Origin: Viridibacterium sp035456105
GTDB lineage: Bacteria; Pseudomonadota; Gammaproteobacteria; Burkholderiales; Rhodocyclaceae
Length of the DNA: 64,000 nucleotides
Direction: 5' to 3'
NCBI GenBank assembly: GCA_035456105.1
Contig: DATIDV010000022.1
Location: 62,001 to 126,000, forward strand
Shown: piece by piece, positions 44,866 through 52,836 of the stretch
How positions within the stretch are numbered: the stretch's first letter is position 1
Layout of the letters: each line of letters begins with the position of its first letter
Program-made: the position numbers and the translations under genes
The notes under the pieces: model-generated
Database searches by the model: none
What the model was told of the DNA's origin: nothing
Seen by the model: the letters and a program-made list of their open reading frames with translations, nothing else

Positions 44866-46335
44866 TTGAACGCAAGCAGCAACGGGGTAAATGATCCGGT
44901 GGGCACCGGGGACCCGGTCGACGCCGGGCCAGACAACACAGCGGAAGCCAGCCCGAGCAGCACGTCGGGCAGCGGGCCGCGCGTTTTCCGCGAAGGCGTG
45001 GCCGCAGCGACGCGCATGGGTAATGACGATGCCATACGCTTCGTTGACTGGGTGCGCGGTGCCGCACCGTACTTCCATGCGTTCCGTGGCAAGACTTTCG
45101 TGCTGGCTTTCGGCGGCGAAGTGGCGCAGGGCGACTTGCTGCAGGATCTGTGTCATGACGTGAACCTGCTCGCTGCGCTGGGCGTGCGTCTGGTGCTGGT
45201 GCATGGCTCGCGTCCCCACATCGAACAGGAAGTCGCACGCCGCGGCCTGGAGTCGAAGTATCACAATGGCCTGCGCATCACCGATGTGCGCGCACTCGAA
45301 GCGGTGAAGGCCGGCATGGGCATCACGCGGATCGAGCTTGAAGCCTGTCTGTCGCAAGGTCTGCCCAATACGCCGATGGCGGGCGCCTGGATGCGCGTCA
45401 CCGGTGGCAACTTCATTACCGCACGGCCGATGGGGGTTGTTGACGGCATCGACTATCTCTTCACCGGATCGGTGCGCAAGGTCATCGTCGAGGAAATCGC
45501 GGCCGACCTCGATCAGCAGAATGTCGTGCTCATCACGCCCCTGGGCGTATCGCCCGCTGGCGAGATTTTCAATCTTGCGATGGAAGAAGTCGCCGAGGCG
45601 GTCGCCGTTGCGCTCAAGGCCGAGAAGCTGATCTACCTGTGCGATGCGCCCGGCCTGCTCGACGACGAAGGCCGGCTCATCGAGGCGATCACCGCCGATG
45701 AAGCCGAGCGCATGTTCAACGAGGGCAAGGGCCTCACCGAGGACATGCACTTGTTCCTGCCGCGTGCGATCCGCGCTGTGCGCCAGGGCGTAGCGCGTGC
45801 CCACCTGATCGATCGCGACAAGGACGGCGGCCTGCTGCTCGAATTCTTCACGCGTCAGGGTGTGGGCACCATGGTCACGCGTGATCCGTTGTATCGCCTG
45901 CGCGAAGGCAACAATGACGACGTGGCCTCGCTGGTGTCCATGATCGCACCGCTGGAAGCGGACGGCACTCTGGTGCGTCGTCCGCGCGAACTGCTGGAGC
46001 AGGAGATCGAGCGTTTCACGCTGGCCGAGAATGACGGCGTCGTGGTTGGCTGCGTGGCCCTCTACCCTTTCCCCGAGGACGAGATCGCCGAGATGGCCTG
46101 CCTCGCGGTCACGAGCGAATATCGCCGTGCCGGGCTGGGTGAGCGCCTGCTGCAACATATAGAGCAGCGCGCGCGCGCGCAGGGGCTCAAGCGCCTGTTC
46201 GTGCTCACCACGCGCACCGAGCACTGGTTCCGCGAACGCGGCTTCGCCGAAGTGGGGCCGGATGCCCTGCCGGGGCGCAAGCGAGATCTGTACAACTTCC
46301 AGCGCCGCTCCAAGGTGTTGATGAAGTCGCTCTAA
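44866..46335 (+). CDS. argA: Amino-acid N-acetyltransferase ArgA
   Basis: N-acetylglutamate synthase, 489 aa, first step of arginine synthesis. Amino-acid-kinase-like domain (GKTFVLAFGGEVAQGD, LVLVHGSRPHIEQEV, GVSPAGEIFNLAMEEVAEAV) followed by a GNAT domain (EMACLAVTSEYRRAGLGERL). It starts at a TTG after AAAGGGTGA; this gives about 50 extra low-complexity N-terminal residues compared with the usual family length near 440. An ATG at 45016 would give that length but has no visible ribosome site. Followed after 13 bp by a GGDEF gene. Confidence 0.92.
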   Translation: MNASSNGVNDPVGTGDPVDAGPDNTAEASPSSTSGSGPRVFREGVAAATRMGNDDAIRFVDWVRGAAPYFHAFRGKTFVLAFGGEVAQGDLLQDLCHDVNLLAALGVRLVLVHGSRPHIEQEVARRGLESKYHNGLRITDVRALEAVKAGMGITRIELEACLSQGLPNTPMAGAWMRVTGGNFITARPMGVVDGIDYLFTGSVRKVIVEEIAADLDQQNVVLITPLGVSPAGEIFNLAMEEVAEAVAVALKAEKLIYLCDAPGLLDDEGRLIEAITADEAERMFNEGKGLTEDMHLFLPRAIRAVRQGVARAHLIDRDKDGGLLLEFFTRQGVGTMVTRDPLYRLREGNNDDVASLVSMIAPLEADGTLVRRPRELLEQEIERFTLAENDGVVVGCVALYPFPEDEIAEMACLAVTSEYRRAGLGERLLQHIEQRARAQGLKRLFVLTTRTEHWFRERGFAEVGPDALPGRKRDLYNFQRRSKVLMKSL

Positions 46336-46348
46336 GCAGCACGCCGCA

Positions 46349-48097
46349 ATGCCCGCCCCCTTCCTGTTCGACAAGCCTGGCCAGCACACAGCGGTGCAAT
46401 CGCCGCAGCGCTGGCGCCTGGTGCGGCGTGTCTATGTAGTGGGCGTGGCTTTGCTGGTCAGCGTGATAACAGCGTGGGCGAGCGAGGGCAGCCTGCTGCA
46501 TGTGGCGAGCTTGTCGCTGTCGCTCGGCGGACTTGTGTTACTCGCCCTGACTCTCGCGTTCCGCATGGCACGTGTTACCTCGGTCAGGCGGGTCCAGGCG
46601 TTGCGCGAGAAGGTCGACACGGCGATCAAGCTGCAGACTTCACCGGTGCTGCCGCACGTGGGCTGGTTGGCGTTCGACGAATTGGGCGACAGCATTGCGC
46701 AGTGGGCGCAGGGCGCCGACCAGCGCGCCGGGAAACTGCGTGAAGAAGTCGCCTGGTATCGCCGCCTTGCCGAAGATTCGATTGGCATAGAGGCGTACTT
46801 CTCGCCTGGCGGTCGGCTGTTGTGGCTGAACCCCGCGACCGAAAGTGTGACCGGCTATACCTTGGACGAATGCTTCGAGTCGACCGATCTGATCGACCTG
46901 TGGGTCTACGTCAAGGACCGACCGCTGATGAAGGAGCTGGCCCGGCGTGGCGCGGCGGGCGAGTCGCGTGAAGATCATGAGCTACGCGTCCAGCATCGCG
47001 ACGGCAGCCTGCGCTGGTTTGCGTGTCGCTGGAATGTCAATCGTGACCGCGAAGGGGAAGTCGTTGGCGTGCGTTTCTCGGCGCAGGACATCCAGGGCCG
47101 CAAGGACATCGAACTCAAGCTGCTGGAAACCGTAGCGGCCCTGCGTCGTGCACAGGCGCTCAAGGAGCATTACCTCAAGCGCAGCAATGACGAGAAGATG
47201 CGCTTGTCCTCACTGCTGGACACGGTGGACCAGGGCATCCTGTTCGTCGATCGCGATCGGCGCATCGTCTACATCAATCAACCCTGCGTCGAGATGTGGC
47301 AACTTTCCTCGCGCGAAGCGATTGTCGGCACGCGCGACATGCTGCTGGTCGAGCGCACGCAGAACATGCGCACCAATGATGCGGAGTACCTGCGCCACGT
47401 CGAAGAAGTCATCGCGTCGCGTCAGAACAGCGTGCCCTTCGACATCCTGATCAATGATGGCCGCATCGTGAGTGAAGTGTCCGCCGTCGTGCCTTCAGCG
47501 GATGGCACCAAGCCGATCGGTCGCGTATGGGTCTTCGAGGATGTCACCGAGGCGCGCTACGCCGAGGAGCGTCTCACTGAACTGGCCGAACGCGATCCCC
47601 TGACCGGCCTCTATAATCGCCGCCGTTTCCTCGAGGAGATGGAAAGACATCTTGCCGACGGTGTGCGCCGCACCGAGCAGGTCGGTTTGATGAGTTTCGA
47701 CCTCGACGGGTTCAAGGGCGTTAATGACTCCTTCGGTCATCAGGCAGGCGATGAAGTGCTGATCCGCTTTGCCGCCGAGATTGGTAGCATCGTGCGTCGC
47801 AATGAGCTGTACTTCCGTCTGGGCGGCGACGAGTTTGCGATTCTGGTGGCGAATGCATCGACCGAACGCATGGAGCAGTTGGCGCGGCGCGTGCTCGAAA
47901 AGGCTGGCGGCCTGATCTTCAATTTCGACGGCACGCTGGCCAGTGTGACGGTGAGCATTGGCGTGGCCATTGCGCCGGATCATGCGGAAACAGTTGATTC
48001 GCTGATTGCTGCTGCTGACCGGGCCATGTACCGGTCCAAGGAGCAAGGCAAAAATCGTTGTGAAGTGGCTGGGCCGCGGGACGCAGCCCGAAAGTAA
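46349..48097 (+). CDS. Membrane PAS-PAS-GGDEF diguanylate cyclase
   Basis: 582 aa. Two membrane helices near residues 25-70 (VYVVGVALLVSVITAW; LSLSLGGLVLLALTLAF), a short linker, two PAS domains (about 125-255, YFSPGGRLLWLNPATESVTG; about 275-400, GILFVDRDRRIVYINQP) and a C-terminal GGDEF domain with the intact site FRLGGDEFAIL. Predicted to make c-di-GMP in response to a cytoplasmic signal. It lies directly after argA in the same direction. Confidence 0.9.
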   Translation: MPAPFLFDKPGQHTAVQSPQRWRLVRRVYVVGVALLVSVITAWASEGSLLHVASLSLSLGGLVLLALTLAFRMARVTSVRRVQALREKVDTAIKLQTSPVLPHVGWLAFDELGDSIAQWAQGADQRAGKLREEVAWYRRLAEDSIGIEAYFSPGGRLLWLNPATESVTGYTLDECFESTDLIDLWVYVKDRPLMKELARRGAAGESREDHELRVQHRDGSLRWFACRWNVNRDREGEVVGVRFSAQDIQGRKDIELKLLETVAALRRAQALKEHYLKRSNDEKMRLSSLLDTVDQGILFVDRDRRIVYINQPCVEMWQLSSREAIVGTRDMLLVERTQNMRTNDAEYLRHVEEVIASRQNSVPFDILINDGRIVSEVSAVVPSADGTKPIGRVWVFEDVTEARYAEERLTELAERDPLTGLYNRRRFLEEMERHLADGVRRTEQVGLMSFDLDGFKGVNDSFGHQAGDEVLIRFAAEIGSIVRRNELYFRLGGDEFAILVANASTERMEQLARRVLEKAGGLIFNFDGTLASVTVSIGVAIAPDHAETVDSLIAAADRAMYRSKEQGKNRCEVAGPRDAARK

Positions 48098-48155
48098 TGC
48101 CTGGGCGCCCATGCCGGCGCAACAGGATTTCTATGAATTACCCGATCTGAATACC

Positions 48156-48371
48156 ATGAATGAAACAGGCGAAGCCCCGAAGAAACCCCGTTCCGTAAAC
48201 TGCCCGACCTGCGCCAAGCCGGTTGTGTGGGAGCCTGCCAGCCGCTGGCGGCCGTTCTGCTCTGAGCGTTGCAAGCTCATCGACATCGGCGCCTGGGCGT
48301 CAGAGACTTATCGTGTAGCAGGGCCGGAGCTTGATCCGGGCGAGGGCAAAGAGGACGTGCCGCCGTTGTGA
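48156..48371 (+). CDS. yacG: DNA gyrase inhibitor YacG
   Basis: 71-aa zinc protein of the YacG family, which in E. coli binds GyrB and blocks gyrase. The Zn ligands are CPTC and CSERC with the usual spacing, followed by KLIDIGAWASETYRV. An in-frame ATG at 48111 would add 15 residues; the later start matches the family length better. It follows the GGDEF gene closely. The usual coaE/zapD neighbours are absent here. Confidence 0.9.
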   Translation: MNETGEAPKKPRSVNCPTCAKPVVWEPASRWRPFCSERCKLIDIGAWASETYRVAGPELDPGEGKEDVPPL

Positions 48372-48410
48372 GGCGGCCCCCGACGTGAGGCGCGTCGGGA
48401 GTTGTCCGGC

Positions 48411-49061
48411 TTATCCAATATGCCGCAGCACGGCGGCGCTCACCAGATCACCAATGCGTTCGACATACAGCGTGCCCATCTCCGGGAAGAAGCGCTGAGC
48501 GTCTTCGCTGCCGAGCGCCATCATGCCGAACACCTGCGCGTCGCGGCGCAGCGGAATCAGCGCCCAGGAGCGCAACTGCTCGCCAGCATCGCCAAACCAC
48601 TCGAGGATTTCTGCTTGCTGCACGGCGCCGCAGAGCGGGCGCTGCAGATCGGCGGCGAAGAACCGCAGCTCTTCGCTGACTTCGACGAACTCCGGCAACG
48701 GACGCTTGAGAATGCTGTTCCAGATGCGCAGTTGCACATGCGGCACGGCAAAGCCTTCGATGAGGTGCGTGTACAGCGCCTGACTCACCGACTCGAAACT
48801 CTCGGCGATCAGCAGCGATAGCGTGAGGTGATGAACCTTCGCGGAGATCGAATCGTTTTCTTCGCCGAAGCCGACCAGCTCCGACAGCTTGCCTTGCACC
48901 TGAGCCAGCTTGTCGCGCAGGGTCGACACCTGACGCTCCGTCAGCGAAATAGCCTGTCCGCCGGTGTGGTGGGGTACGGTGAGTTGCGCCAACAGGTCCG
49001 GGTTGTCTTCGAAGAAAGTCGGATTGTCTTGCAGGAAATTGAGGACGTCTTGTGCGTTCAT
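48411..49061 (-). CDS. DUF484 family protein
   Basis: 216 aa, YigA-like. Opens with NAQDVLNFLQDNPTFFEDNP and LAQLTVPHHTGGQAISLTERQ, has a central coiled coil and a GAF-like C-terminal domain (SWALIPLRRDAQVFGMMALG, RFFPEMGTLYVERIGDLVSA). Function not established. Conserved beside dapF in many proteobacteria, as here, with one small gene between them. Its start is at the internal ATG; the upstream frame extension covers that small gene. Confidence 0.88.
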   Translation of the reverse strand: MNAQDVLNFLQDNPTFFEDNPDLLAQLTVPHHTGGQAISLTERQVSTLRDKLAQVQGKLSELVGFGEENDSISAKVHHLTLSLLIAESFESVSQALYTHLIEGFAVPHVQLRIWNSILKRPLPEFVEVSEELRFFAADLQRPLCGAVQQAEILEWFGDAGEQLRSWALIPLRRDAQVFGMMALGSEDAQRFFPEMGTLYVERIGDLVSAAVLRHIG

Positions 49062-49069
49062 GGTTTTCT

Positions 49070-49264
49070 TCAGGATTGGGCCGGATGGGAAGAGGTGGAT
49101 GCAGTCTTGATACCGCGCGATTTCATTTCTGCGACGATGCTGGCCGGCATGGGTCGGCAGTTGCAGTTCGCTGCATGGGCGAGGTGCCACTGCAGGCGTT
49201 GTTCGAGACTGGCGTTGCGCGGCATGCGGTGCTCTTCATGCCACTGTCGATTCGTCTTGCCCAT
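49070..49264 (-). CDS. Small conserved-looking hypothetical protein
   Basis: 64 aa, rich in His, Trp, Cys and Arg (MGKTNRQWHEEHRMPRNASL, then RLQWHLAHAANCNCRPMP). The paired W-H-x-x-H and C-x-C-R patterns are unusual for a chance frame and could bind metal. It lies between dapF and DUF484 on their strand with short gaps and a GGGGTG site upstream. Role unknown; I am moderately sure it is real. Confidence 0.55.
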   Translation of the reverse strand: MGKTNRQWHEEHRMPRNASLEQRLQWHLAHAANCNCRPMPASIVAEMKSRGIKTASTSSHPAQS

Positions 49265-49316
49265 TCAACACCCCGTATCAATGGTGTTCAATCAAAATTG
49301 CTCAACGCAGTGATGT

Positions 49317-50153
49317 CTAGTCGTCCAGCGTAATTTCACTGTCGAAAACGGATACTGCCGGGCCCGTCATCATCACCGGTCCGGCGACGCCGTTCCAGGC
49401 GATGGTCAGACCGCCACCGCGTGTCTCTACACGCACCGGCGAGCTCAGCAGACCACGTGAGATACCTGCCACGACCGCCGCGCAGGCCCCCGTACCGCAG
49501 GCCAGCGTCTCGCCCGAGCCACGCTCGAACACACGCAGACGGATATTGTGGGCATCGACCACCTGCATGAAACCGGCATTTACGCGTGCAGGAAAACGCG
49601 CGTGGTTTTCAATCAGCGGGCCCTGCGTTTCTACGGGCGCCGTGTCGACATCGTCGACGACCTGAACCGCGTGCGGGTTGCCCATGGAGATGGCTGTGAT
49701 CGCGATCTCCTCTCCGGCGACGTTGAGCGGCTGAATCAATGCATTCGAATCCGAGATGAACGGGATGCGTGCTGCTTCGAAAATCGGCACGCCCATGTCC
49801 ACTGTCACCTCGCCATTGGATTCGACGCGCGGCGCGATGATGCCGGACTTCGTTTCGACGCGGATTTCCTGCTTGTCGGTGAGGCGCTGATCAAGCGCGA
49901 AACGCACGAAGCAGCGTGCGCCATTGCCGCACTGCTCGACCTCGCTGCCATCGGCATTGAAGATGCGATAACGGAAGTCGACACCATCCTGCGTCGGGCG
50001 TTCAACGATGAGGATCTGGTCCGCGCCGACACCGAAATGGCGGTCAGCGAGAAACGCGGCCTGTTGCGCTGTGAGATTGACGGACTGCCGTACCGCGTCG
50101 ATGACGACGAAGTCATTGCCCAGCCCATGCATCTTGGTGAATTTGATCTTCAT
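49317..50153 (-). CDS. dapF: Diaminopimelate epimerase
   Basis: 278 aa; converts LL- to meso-diaminopimelate for lysine and peptidoglycan. Both catalytic Cys motifs are intact: EQCGNGARCF near residue 73 and LACGTGACAAVVAG near 217. N-terminus FTKMHGLGNDFVVID and AISMGNPHAVQVVDD are typical. Downstream of mutY on the same strand with a 69-bp gap, and upstream of the small protein and DUF484. Confidence 0.95.
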   Translation of the reverse strand: MKIKFTKMHGLGNDFVVIDAVRQSVNLTAQQAAFLADRHFGVGADQILIVERPTQDGVDFRYRIFNADGSEVEQCGNGARCFVRFALDQRLTDKQEIRVETKSGIIAPRVESNGEVTVDMGVPIFEAARIPFISDSNALIQPLNVAGEEIAITAISMGNPHAVQVVDDVDTAPVETQGPLIENHARFPARVNAGFMQVVDAHNIRLRVFERGSGETLACGTGACAAVVAGISRGLLSSPVRVETRGGGLTIAWNGVAGPVMMTGPAVSVFDSEITLDD

Positions 50154-50222
50154 CTACGCATTATCGCAGTGGGCAGGCAGCAAGACCACCCTCCAGCCGA
50201 TGCGAATTTGGCAAAAGCGTGG

Positions 50223-51260
50223 CTACTCAAGCGATTGCAGCAGGCGCCGAATTGGCGCGGGCAGGCCGACGTTTTCAAGCGAGGTGAGATCGGCCCAGCT
50301 GAGGTTCGGCTCGTTGAGTGTGGCTGGCATCTTCTTCAGATCGACGAGCCAGGGCTGGATCGTCAGGCCGAAGTGCGTGAAGACATGGCGCACCGGCGTC
50401 AAGGCGCTGGCTTCTTCGCGAGGCGACAAACCCAAGCGGCGCTGCATGAGGCTGGCCGCGTCTTCACCGCTTTCCATCTCCGGCAGGCTGAACAGACCGC
50501 CCCAGATGCCGCTGGCCGGGCGTTGTTCAAGTAGCACACGATTCTGTGCGCGCAGCACCAGCATCGCACTCTCGCGTTGTGGCACTTTCTTGCGCGGCTT
50601 GGGCGTGGGCAACTCGCCCTGCCGCCCTTCACGGCGTGCCACGCAGCTTGTCGTGACCGGGCAGTGCAAACAAAGGGGTTTGCCGCGCGTACAGATCGTC
50701 GCGCCCAGATCCATGATGGCTTGCGGATAAATGTCGACGCCGCGCTCCGGCACCAGCGATTCGGCCAGCGCCCACATGTCCTGCTCTATGGCGCGCTCGC
50801 CGGGAAAACCTTCGATGCCGTAGTGCCGCGCCAGCACGCGCTTGACGTTGCCGTCGAGAATCGCGACACGCTCGCCATAGCAGAACGAGGCGATGGCCGC
50901 CGCTGTCGAGCGGCCGATGCCGGGCAGGGCGATGAGCCTTGCTGCCGTGTCGGGAAACACGCCCTTGTATTCGCTCATCACCATCTGCGCCGCGCGGTGC
51001 AGATTGCGGGCGCGGGCGTAATAACCGAGCCCGCTCCACAGCGCGAGCACATCGTCGAGCGGTGCCGCAGCGAGTGCGGCGACATCGGGAAAGCGTTGCA
51101 AAAAGCGCTGGTAGTAAGGGATGACCGTGTCGACCTGGGTCTGCTGCAGCATGATCTCGGAGAGCCAGACGTGATACGGCTCGCGGTTCTGTTGCCAGGG
51201 AAGATCATTACGGCCGTGACTGGCCTGCCAGGTGACAAGGGTGACTGCAAATTCGCTCAT
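50223..51260 (-). CDS. mutY: A/G-specific adenine glycosylase MutY
   Basis: 345 aa; removes adenine opposite 8-oxoguanine. Helix-hairpin-helix LPGIGRSTAAAIASFCYG, catalytic Glu in SEIMLQQTQV, catalytic Asp in VDIYPQAIMDLG, and an iron-sulfur loop C-x6-C-x2-C-x5-C in CTRGKPLCLHCPVTTSC. The C-terminal Nudix-like domain (LLEQRPASGIWGGLFSLPEM) recognises the oxidised base. Start at the ATG giving MSEFAVTLV; the 20-residue upstream extension is not family-like. Confidence 0.95.
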   Translation of the reverse strand: MSEFAVTLVTWQASHGRNDLPWQQNREPYHVWLSEIMLQQTQVDTVIPYYQRFLQRFPDVAALAAAPLDDVLALWSGLGYYARARNLHRAAQMVMSEYKGVFPDTAARLIALPGIGRSTAAAIASFCYGERVAILDGNVKRVLARHYGIEGFPGERAIEQDMWALAESLVPERGVDIYPQAIMDLGATICTRGKPLCLHCPVTTSCVARREGRQGELPTPKPRKKVPQRESAMLVLRAQNRVLLEQRPASGIWGGLFSLPEMESGEDAASLMQRRLGLSPREEASALTPVRHVFTHFGLTIQPWLVDLKKMPATLNEPNLSWADLTSLENVGLPAPIRRLLQSLE

Positions 51261-51494
51261 GCGGCGAGTGTAGCGGCAGCGCCAGTTCGTGCGTGATTGA
51301 TCTGCCCAGAACTGGTCCATGAAAGCTGCTTGAGCGGGGCAGCTGCCTCTCCTGCTTTCGGGGGCCCGGCATCTCTGGCCAAACTCTTTACTCGTCTGTC
51401 TGACCGTTTGGTTTCGTGACCATTGGCGGAGATGGAGAAGTTCAATTGGAAAGAAGCCTCATGCGCATTTGTCGCGAATGCCAGAAAACGCGCC

Positions 51495-51523
51495 TTGCGC
51501 TAGGGCCTGTCGATGGCTATAAT
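51495..51523 (+). promoter_or_regulatory. Sigma70 promoter of tRNA-Phe
   Basis: TTGCGC (51495-51500) and TATAAT (51518-51523) with 17-bp spacing, 13 bp before the mature tRNA; the -10 box is a perfect consensus. Confidence 0.85.
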
Positions 51524-51536
51524 GCGCAGCTCGTTT

Positions 51537-51612
51537 GGCCTGGTAGCTCAGTTGGTAGAGCAGCGGATTGAAAATCCGCGTGTCGGTGGTTCGATTCCGC
51601 CCCAGGCCACCA
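51537..51612 (+). tRNA. tRNA-Phe (GAA)
   Basis: 76 nt including an encoded CCA. Acceptor stem GGCCTGG/CCAGGCC, D arm TAGCTCAGTTGGTAGAGCA, anticodon loop TTGAAAA with GAA, and T arm GTGGTTCGATTCCGCC. All stems pair. An intrinsic terminator follows at 51629. Confidence 0.98.
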
Positions 51613-51628
51613 AAGAATACCTAGACAG

Positions 51629-51655
51629 AAGGCCCATCCATGCGGATGGGCCTTT
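51629..51655 (+). terminator. Intrinsic terminator after tRNA-Phe
   Basis: AAGGCCCATCC/GGATGGGCCTT stem around ATGC, followed by a short T tract. Confidence 0.85.
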
Positions 51656-51662
51656 GTCGTTT

Positions 51663-51689
51663 CAGCGGTCAGAAGTCCGCGTGTCGGTG
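51663..51689 (+). repeat. Partial tRNA-Phe duplicate (possible attachment-site scar)
   Basis: CAGCGG-N7-TCCGCGTGTCGGTG repeats the anticodon-stem to variable-loop part of tRNA-Phe (51561-51588), where the arms are separated by 8 nt. The right 14 bp are identical. It lies about 100 bp after the tRNA copy, at the edge of an accessory patch. Confidence 0.6.
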
Positions 51690-51818
51690 CACTCACGGTC
51701 TGCCACAGACCGCTCACCGGAATGCGCCAGTGCCCTCCCTACCCTCCCTAGGAGTCGACTCTGACGCGTCGGGGAGGGAGGGTGTTCAGCTATCCACAGC
51801 ACAGCGCGGGACACTGAC

Positions 51819-52172
51819 TTAAAAAACGACCCCCGATTTTTCCAAACATTGATGGCAAGTATTCCCGTCCATCCACCCGGTGGGATTCTTCTCTCCGCAC
51901 ACTCTGCATACCTTGAAGTACGTCTTCAGCTTCAAAACGCGGCGTATCTCTTTTCGAATGGCTGCGGGAGTTGCCGCGACCTTGATCCAGGCCCCAACTG
52001 GCGTGTGGGGTCTGCCTCCCCATGAAATAACGCGAACCAACACTTCAGCGCTGTCACGGTCCTCTTCTGGTAGCGGCGCTGGTGGGAGCATTGGGATAGA
52101 GGCTCTCAGTGCTCTCGCCTCGTTCTTCGAAAGCACTTTAATGAACTCTTCAGCCAGTTCGTTATCAGTCAT
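51819..52172 (-). CDS. Hypothetical zinc-ribbon protein
   Basis: 117 aa. The C-terminus has two CxxC pairs (VCRVCGEKNP and CHQC) forming a probable zinc ribbon; the N-terminus is acidic and helical (MTDNELAEEFIKVLSKNEAR). No family recognised. It could bind nucleic acid. The start ATG at 52172 is chosen because the frame upstream is not compositionally similar. Part of the accessory patch after tRNA-Phe. Confidence 0.65.
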   Translation of the reverse strand: MTDNELAEEFIKVLSKNEARALRASIPMLPPAPLPEEDRDSAEVLVRVISWGGRPHTPVGAWIKVAATPAAIRKEIRRVLKLKTYFKVCRVCGEKNPTGWMDGNTCHQCLEKSGVVF

Positions 52173-52356
52173 TGCGTAGTTTCCTAGAGCACGTGGAGCA
52201 TGTTTCGGCCGCATTACCCACGCAGGCCACTTGTTCAACCGTTGTGTCAGGTTCAGTCGTCCGAACGGATGGGTGAGGCGTACAACGTGCTTCACGTGTG
52301 ATATCACAGAATATTCGTACTGAGCAGTAGTTCCCCGACTTGTACAGGAGGTCTGA

Positions 52357-52770
52357 ATGGATAATAGACGTGAGCTTGCGCGCCTTCGTATCACGCCAAG
52401 CATGAGCTGGGGCGGAGCGGTTACAAGCACAGTCAGCCTGGAGCAAACGGGTTCGGATTTTTATGTCGTGTCAGTCGAGGAAACACAACTGACAGAAGAG
52501 CAACGGCTACGAAGGGTTGCGGTCAGTGAGGCTGAGGTTAAAGAAAGGCTGGCTGTCCTTAAGAGGAGCACAGTTCCAGCATTTCCTGTCAGCCCGACGG
52601 TTTGTGACGGTTCCTATGTCGAACTGACGGTCGAGGGGGAGTCCAGCACACTCGCCCTTGGGTGGTGGACGGATGCTCCTGAAGGCGCTGAATGCCTTTC
52701 AGAGTTTGCTGATTGGCTGATCGAAACAGGGCTTCCGCCCGACGAAAAGAACGACGACCAAGAAGAATGA
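52357..52770 (+). CDS. Hypothetical protein of the tRNA-Phe patch
   Basis: 137 aa, acidic, no signal peptide or membrane segment. A strong AGGAGG lies 5 nt before the ATG, which supports expression. Hydrophobic/charged pattern indicates a small folded domain; I recognise no family. It points away from the zinc-ribbon gene and toward the NucS-like nuclease gene. Confidence 0.7.
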   Translation: MDNRRELARLRITPSMSWGGAVTSTVSLEQTGSDFYVVSVEETQLTEEQRLRRVAVSEAEVKERLAVLKRSTVPAFPVSPTVCDGSYVELTVEGESSTLALGWWTDAPEGAECLSEFADWLIETGLPPDEKNDDQEE

Positions 52771-52836
52771 AGCTGCGATGGCACCGAGTGAGCAGCTACG
52801 TTTTACGATCAATAATGGATTGGCGATGATCAGAGA

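Noticed and set aside
44452..46389. Long minus-strand frame opposite argA
   Set aside because: A 645-codon shadow frame due to high G+C; the plus-strand ArgA has all family motifs.
49062..49316. lptM-like lipoprotein gene beside dapF
   Set aside because: The small frame here has no signal peptide or lipobox, and it lies downstream rather than upstream of dapF.
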